In this document: positions 7,452-9,108 of the stretch, one piece after another
Numbering within the stretch: position 1 is the stretch's first letter
Layout of the letters: every line of letters begins with the position of its first letter
Assembly (NCBI GenBank): GCA_029879945.1
Contig: JAOUPJ010000142.1
Location: forward strand, 1-9,108
DNA: 9,108 nt
Direction: 5' to 3'
Source of the DNA: Gammaproteobacteria bacterium
GTDB taxonomy: Bacteria > Pseudomonadota > Gammaproteobacteria > S012-40
Position numbers and translations under genes: made by a program
Notes under the pieces: model-generated
Database searches by the model: none
What the model saw: only the letters and a program-made list of their open reading frames with translations
Told to the model about the DNA's origin: nothing

Positions 7452-7488
7452 TATCTGTATGCACTTTTCTTTTCTAAGATTACAGATA
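7452..7488. repeat. 8-bp inverted repeat ahead of the NRPS gene
   Basis: TATCTGTA (7452-7459) and TACAGATA (7481-7488) are exact inverted copies with a 21-nt spacer. They end 25 nt before the proposed TTG start. They could be two half-sites for a regulator or a weak mRNA stem in the leader. There is no T-run to make a terminator. Confidence 0.3.
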
Positions 7489-7503
7489 CTTCAGAATAGG
7501 GGT

Positions 7504-7508
7504 GGGGA
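7504..7508 (+). promoter_or_regulatory. Ribosome binding site candidate of the NRPS gene
   Basis: GGGGA at 7504-7508 lies 5 nt before TTG 7514 and 11 nt before GTG 7520. The nearest upstream in-frame stop is TAA 7475-7477. There is no ATG in frame until well inside the first domain (about 7661), so translation must begin at a non-ATG codon unless the upstream frame is read through. Confidence 0.45.
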
Positions 7509-7513
7509 AAGTT

Positions 7514-9108
7514 TTGAAGGTGCAGAAAAATATACAATCTAGCAGGGTTTGCTTTGCTAGCCCTTTACAACAAGGGTACTTGTTTGGGCGGAATCCAGCG
7601 TTTGATTTGCATGTTGCTACGTCCACGTATTATGAGTTTAAGGTTGATTCACTTGATGAGATGAAGTTTGCAGAATCTTGGAAGCAGCTAGTAAATAGAC
7701 ATGATGCGTTACGACTGTTCGTCAATTCAGAGGGCAATCTACAGATATCTGATTATACCGATAGTTTTGGACCTAACTATTGCGATATTTCTGCTTTTTC
7801 GAAATCAGAAAAAAATAAAGAAATCGCAATAATCAGAAACTCTTTTAAGCGATCAGACCTCGCTTTTGATAAATTACCTACATACCGATTGTCGGTAACA
7901 AGGTTATCTTCCAGTGATGTACGTATACACTTTCTGTTTTCACCCATGTTTGTTGATGGGAAAAGCGTTTCCATTCTATTTCACGAACTGTCTTCTCTCT
8001 ACAGGGGAGAGAGACTTTCAATTCTGACACATGACTTTAGCTATCCTGAATATGCTCATTTTCGTGATGCAGGTAAAAAGTCGACGAGGTATGCAAAAGC
8101 CGAACAATATTGGTATTCTCGTTTAGATACCTTTCCACACGGACCGATGCTACCTGAAAACCGCCTTAGAAAAAGACCGAGAAGATCTCAGTTAGTTCGA
8201 AAACGGCGCATCATTAATGCTGAAAAATGGCAAACCTTGAAGCTAATAGCAAAGGAGTTGGGAGTAACTCCTACCGCATTTATTCTGACAATTTTTTCCA
8301 AAGTGGTATCTAACTGGAGCAAGTCACAGCATTTTTGTATAACGATGTTGATTCAGAATAGACCAAGCACATACCACCATATTCAGGAGGCTGTGGGTAG
8401 TTTTGCCTCGACACTCCCCATTGAATTTGATTACCGGCAACAGCGGTCCCTAAAGGATTGCATTAAGTCTGTGTCGATGCAGTTATTTAAAGATTTGATG
8501 CACAGCGATGTGTGTGGGCTTACTTTTCTTTCCGAACTAAATCGAAAAACTGGCTCTTTGGCCAGAATTGCTTCACCTGTCGCGTTTGTTAGTAACTTGG
8601 AAATTGCTAATAACGAAGGCGAAATTACTTTGGACTTATTTCATCGATTTGGTAACAATCTGATAGACAGCAACCTGGAGACGCCTCAGGTGGTATTGGA
8701 TCACCAAATTGGAGAGTCTCCGGCAGGGGAGCTTATATTAAACTGGGATGTAGTCGAAGAATATTTAGACACAAATATTTCTGATGAAATGCTTGAAAGT
8801 TACCTCAAGGTTCTAACTCAGCTTGCGTCGAAATATATTTCAGAAGCTGATTGTCAGCTAGGGCTAACGCCAGCTCAGCATCTGAGTATATATGATCACG
8901 TAAATTCTACCAATCGTGCTCAGGCGGATTTGTGTTTGCATGATCTTTTTCTCCGCGCCCTTGAAAAACACCCAAATCAAATGGCTCTTGTTTGTGGCAC
9001 CCATCAGTTTACTTACCAGCAGCTATATGGTCTTGCCAGTGGGCTTGCCCAAAGGCTTGGTGAGAGAAAGTCTAGTACACCAGGGTTCGTTGCTGTCTAT
9101 ATGAAAAA
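7514..9108 (+). CDS. Nonribosomal peptide synthetase, 5' part: heterocyclization-type condensation domain, then adenylation domain (runs off the window)
   Basis: There are 531 codons in the window with no stop to the right edge. Residues 14-420 are a condensation domain of the Cy (heterocyclization) subfamily. Recognisable Cy motifs, in order: SPLQQGYLFGR (16-26), RHDALR (62-67), FSPMFVDGKS (142-151), YWYSRLDTFPHGPMLP (199-214), TPTAFILTIFSKVVSNWS (252-269), VGSFASTLPIEF (294-305), PVAFVSNL (355-362) and TPQVVLDHQ...WD (390-398, 411-412). Several catalytic positions differ from Cy consensus: S143 for the first Asp of DxxxxDxxS, GSFA for GDFT, and FVS for FTS. It also lacks the HHxxxDG histidines of ordinary C domains. 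Residues 470-531 begin an adenylation domain (LHDLFLRALEKHPNQMALV, FTYQQL as motif A1, then VAVYMKK). Its substrate pocket lies beyond the window. The domain would take the chain from the upstream carrier protein. The start could be TTG 7514, GTG 7520 or GTG 7502. I chose 7514 for its SD spacing. Confidence 0.88.
   Translation, partial: MKVQKNIQSSRVCFASPLQQGYLFGRNPAFDLHVATSTYYEFKVDSLDEMKFAESWKQLVNRHDALRLFVNSEGNLQISDYTDSFGPNYCDISAFSKSEKNKEIAIIRNSFKRSDLAFDKLPTYRLSVTRLSSSDVRIHFLFSPMFVDGKSVSILFHELSSLYRGERLSILTHDFSYPEYAHFRDAGKKSTRYAKAEQYWYSRLDTFPHGPMLPENRLRKRPRRSQLVRKRRIINAEKWQTLKLIAKELGVTPTAFILTIFSKVVSNWSKSQHFCITMLIQNRPSTYHHIQEAVGSFASTLPIEFDYRQQRSLKDCIKSVSMQLFKDLMHSDVCGLTFLSELNRKTGSLARIASPVAFVSNLEIANNEGEITLDLFHRFGNNLIDSNLETPQVVLDHQIGESPAGELILNWDVVEEYLDTNISDEMLESYLKVLTQLASKYISEADCQLGLTPAQHLSIYDHVNSTNRAQADLCLHDLFLRALEKHPNQMALVCGTHQFTYQQLYGLASGLAQRLGERKSSTPGFVAVYMK

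Larger units (their letters stand above)
7343..7513 (+). pseudogene. Possible stop-interrupted docking-domain remnant upstream of the NRPS
   Basis: One base after the carrier-protein stop, an ATG at 7343 opens MYLLNYFKKAGVSYRLQ and ends with TAA at 7394-7396. It is in the same frame as the NRPS. Ignoring the TAA codons at 7394, 7409 and 7475, the frame runs on (LLIQ, then FSDNELFKKITIRISV) into the NRPS. The first helix pattern, and an amphipathic helix after SDNEL, loosely resemble the TubC-type N-terminal docking domain that begins many NRPS proteins. The middle loop is shorter than in that family. The similarity is judged by eye from short segments and could be chance in AT-rich spacer DNA. 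Confidence 0.25.

Noticed and set aside
8916..9104. 62-codon + strand open frame near the right edge
   Set aside because: It overlaps the NRPS adenylation domain in another frame. The NRPS frame carries the recognisable motifs.

Overview
The window looks like a chromosomal segment of a Gram-negative bacterium. Two genes and one pseudogene begin with lipoprotein signal peptides. The gene families present (ELWxxDGT-repeat and Calx-beta surface lipoproteins, a TauE/SafE permease, and an NRPS with a heterocyclization-type first domain) would fit a gammaproteobacterium, perhaps marine. That is inference from gene content; there is no rRNA or marker gene to fix the taxonomy.

Layout. (1) 1-821, + strand: a 2-oxoglutarate/Fe(II) dioxygenase-like protein. 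Its best start signal (SD plus ATG at 17) is separated from the main reading frame by one base at a T6 tract. (2) 948-3393, - strand: a tandem pair of ELWxxDGT-repeat lipoproteins. The upstream copy (1732-3393) is intact with nine motifs. The downstream copy (948-1646) is shorter and carries three in-frame nonsense codons but no frameshift. (3) 3394-3905: about 0.5 kb holding a perfect 10-bp hairpin and a small doubtful minus-strand ORF. (4) 3906-5903, + strand: a lipoprotein with one Calx-beta domain and about 500 residues I cannot assign. (5) 6190-6984, - strand: a TauE/SafE-family permease. (6) 7081-9108, + strand: the apparent start of a nonribosomal peptide locus, with a stand-alone acyl/peptidyl carrier protein followed by an NRPS that runs off the right edge. 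That NRPS has no stop in the window: it is open from 7514 to 9108, with a Cy-type domain and then the beginning of an adenylation domain.

How the parts work together. The lipoprotein genes in the centre look like surface or periplasmic display proteins and have no visible link to the NRPS. At the right end, the carrier protein probably presents a starter acyl or aminoacyl group to the Cy-type domain, which would join it to the amino acid chosen by the following A domain. The most unusual point is that this Cy-type domain keeps the family's overall motif order but has changed several residues normally tied to cyclization. It may be an amide-forming or otherwise altered member. Upstream of it, in the same frame, lies a stop-interrupted stretch that weakly resembles a TubC-type N-terminal docking domain. 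No tRNA, rRNA, CRISPR array, insertion sequence or attachment site was seen.
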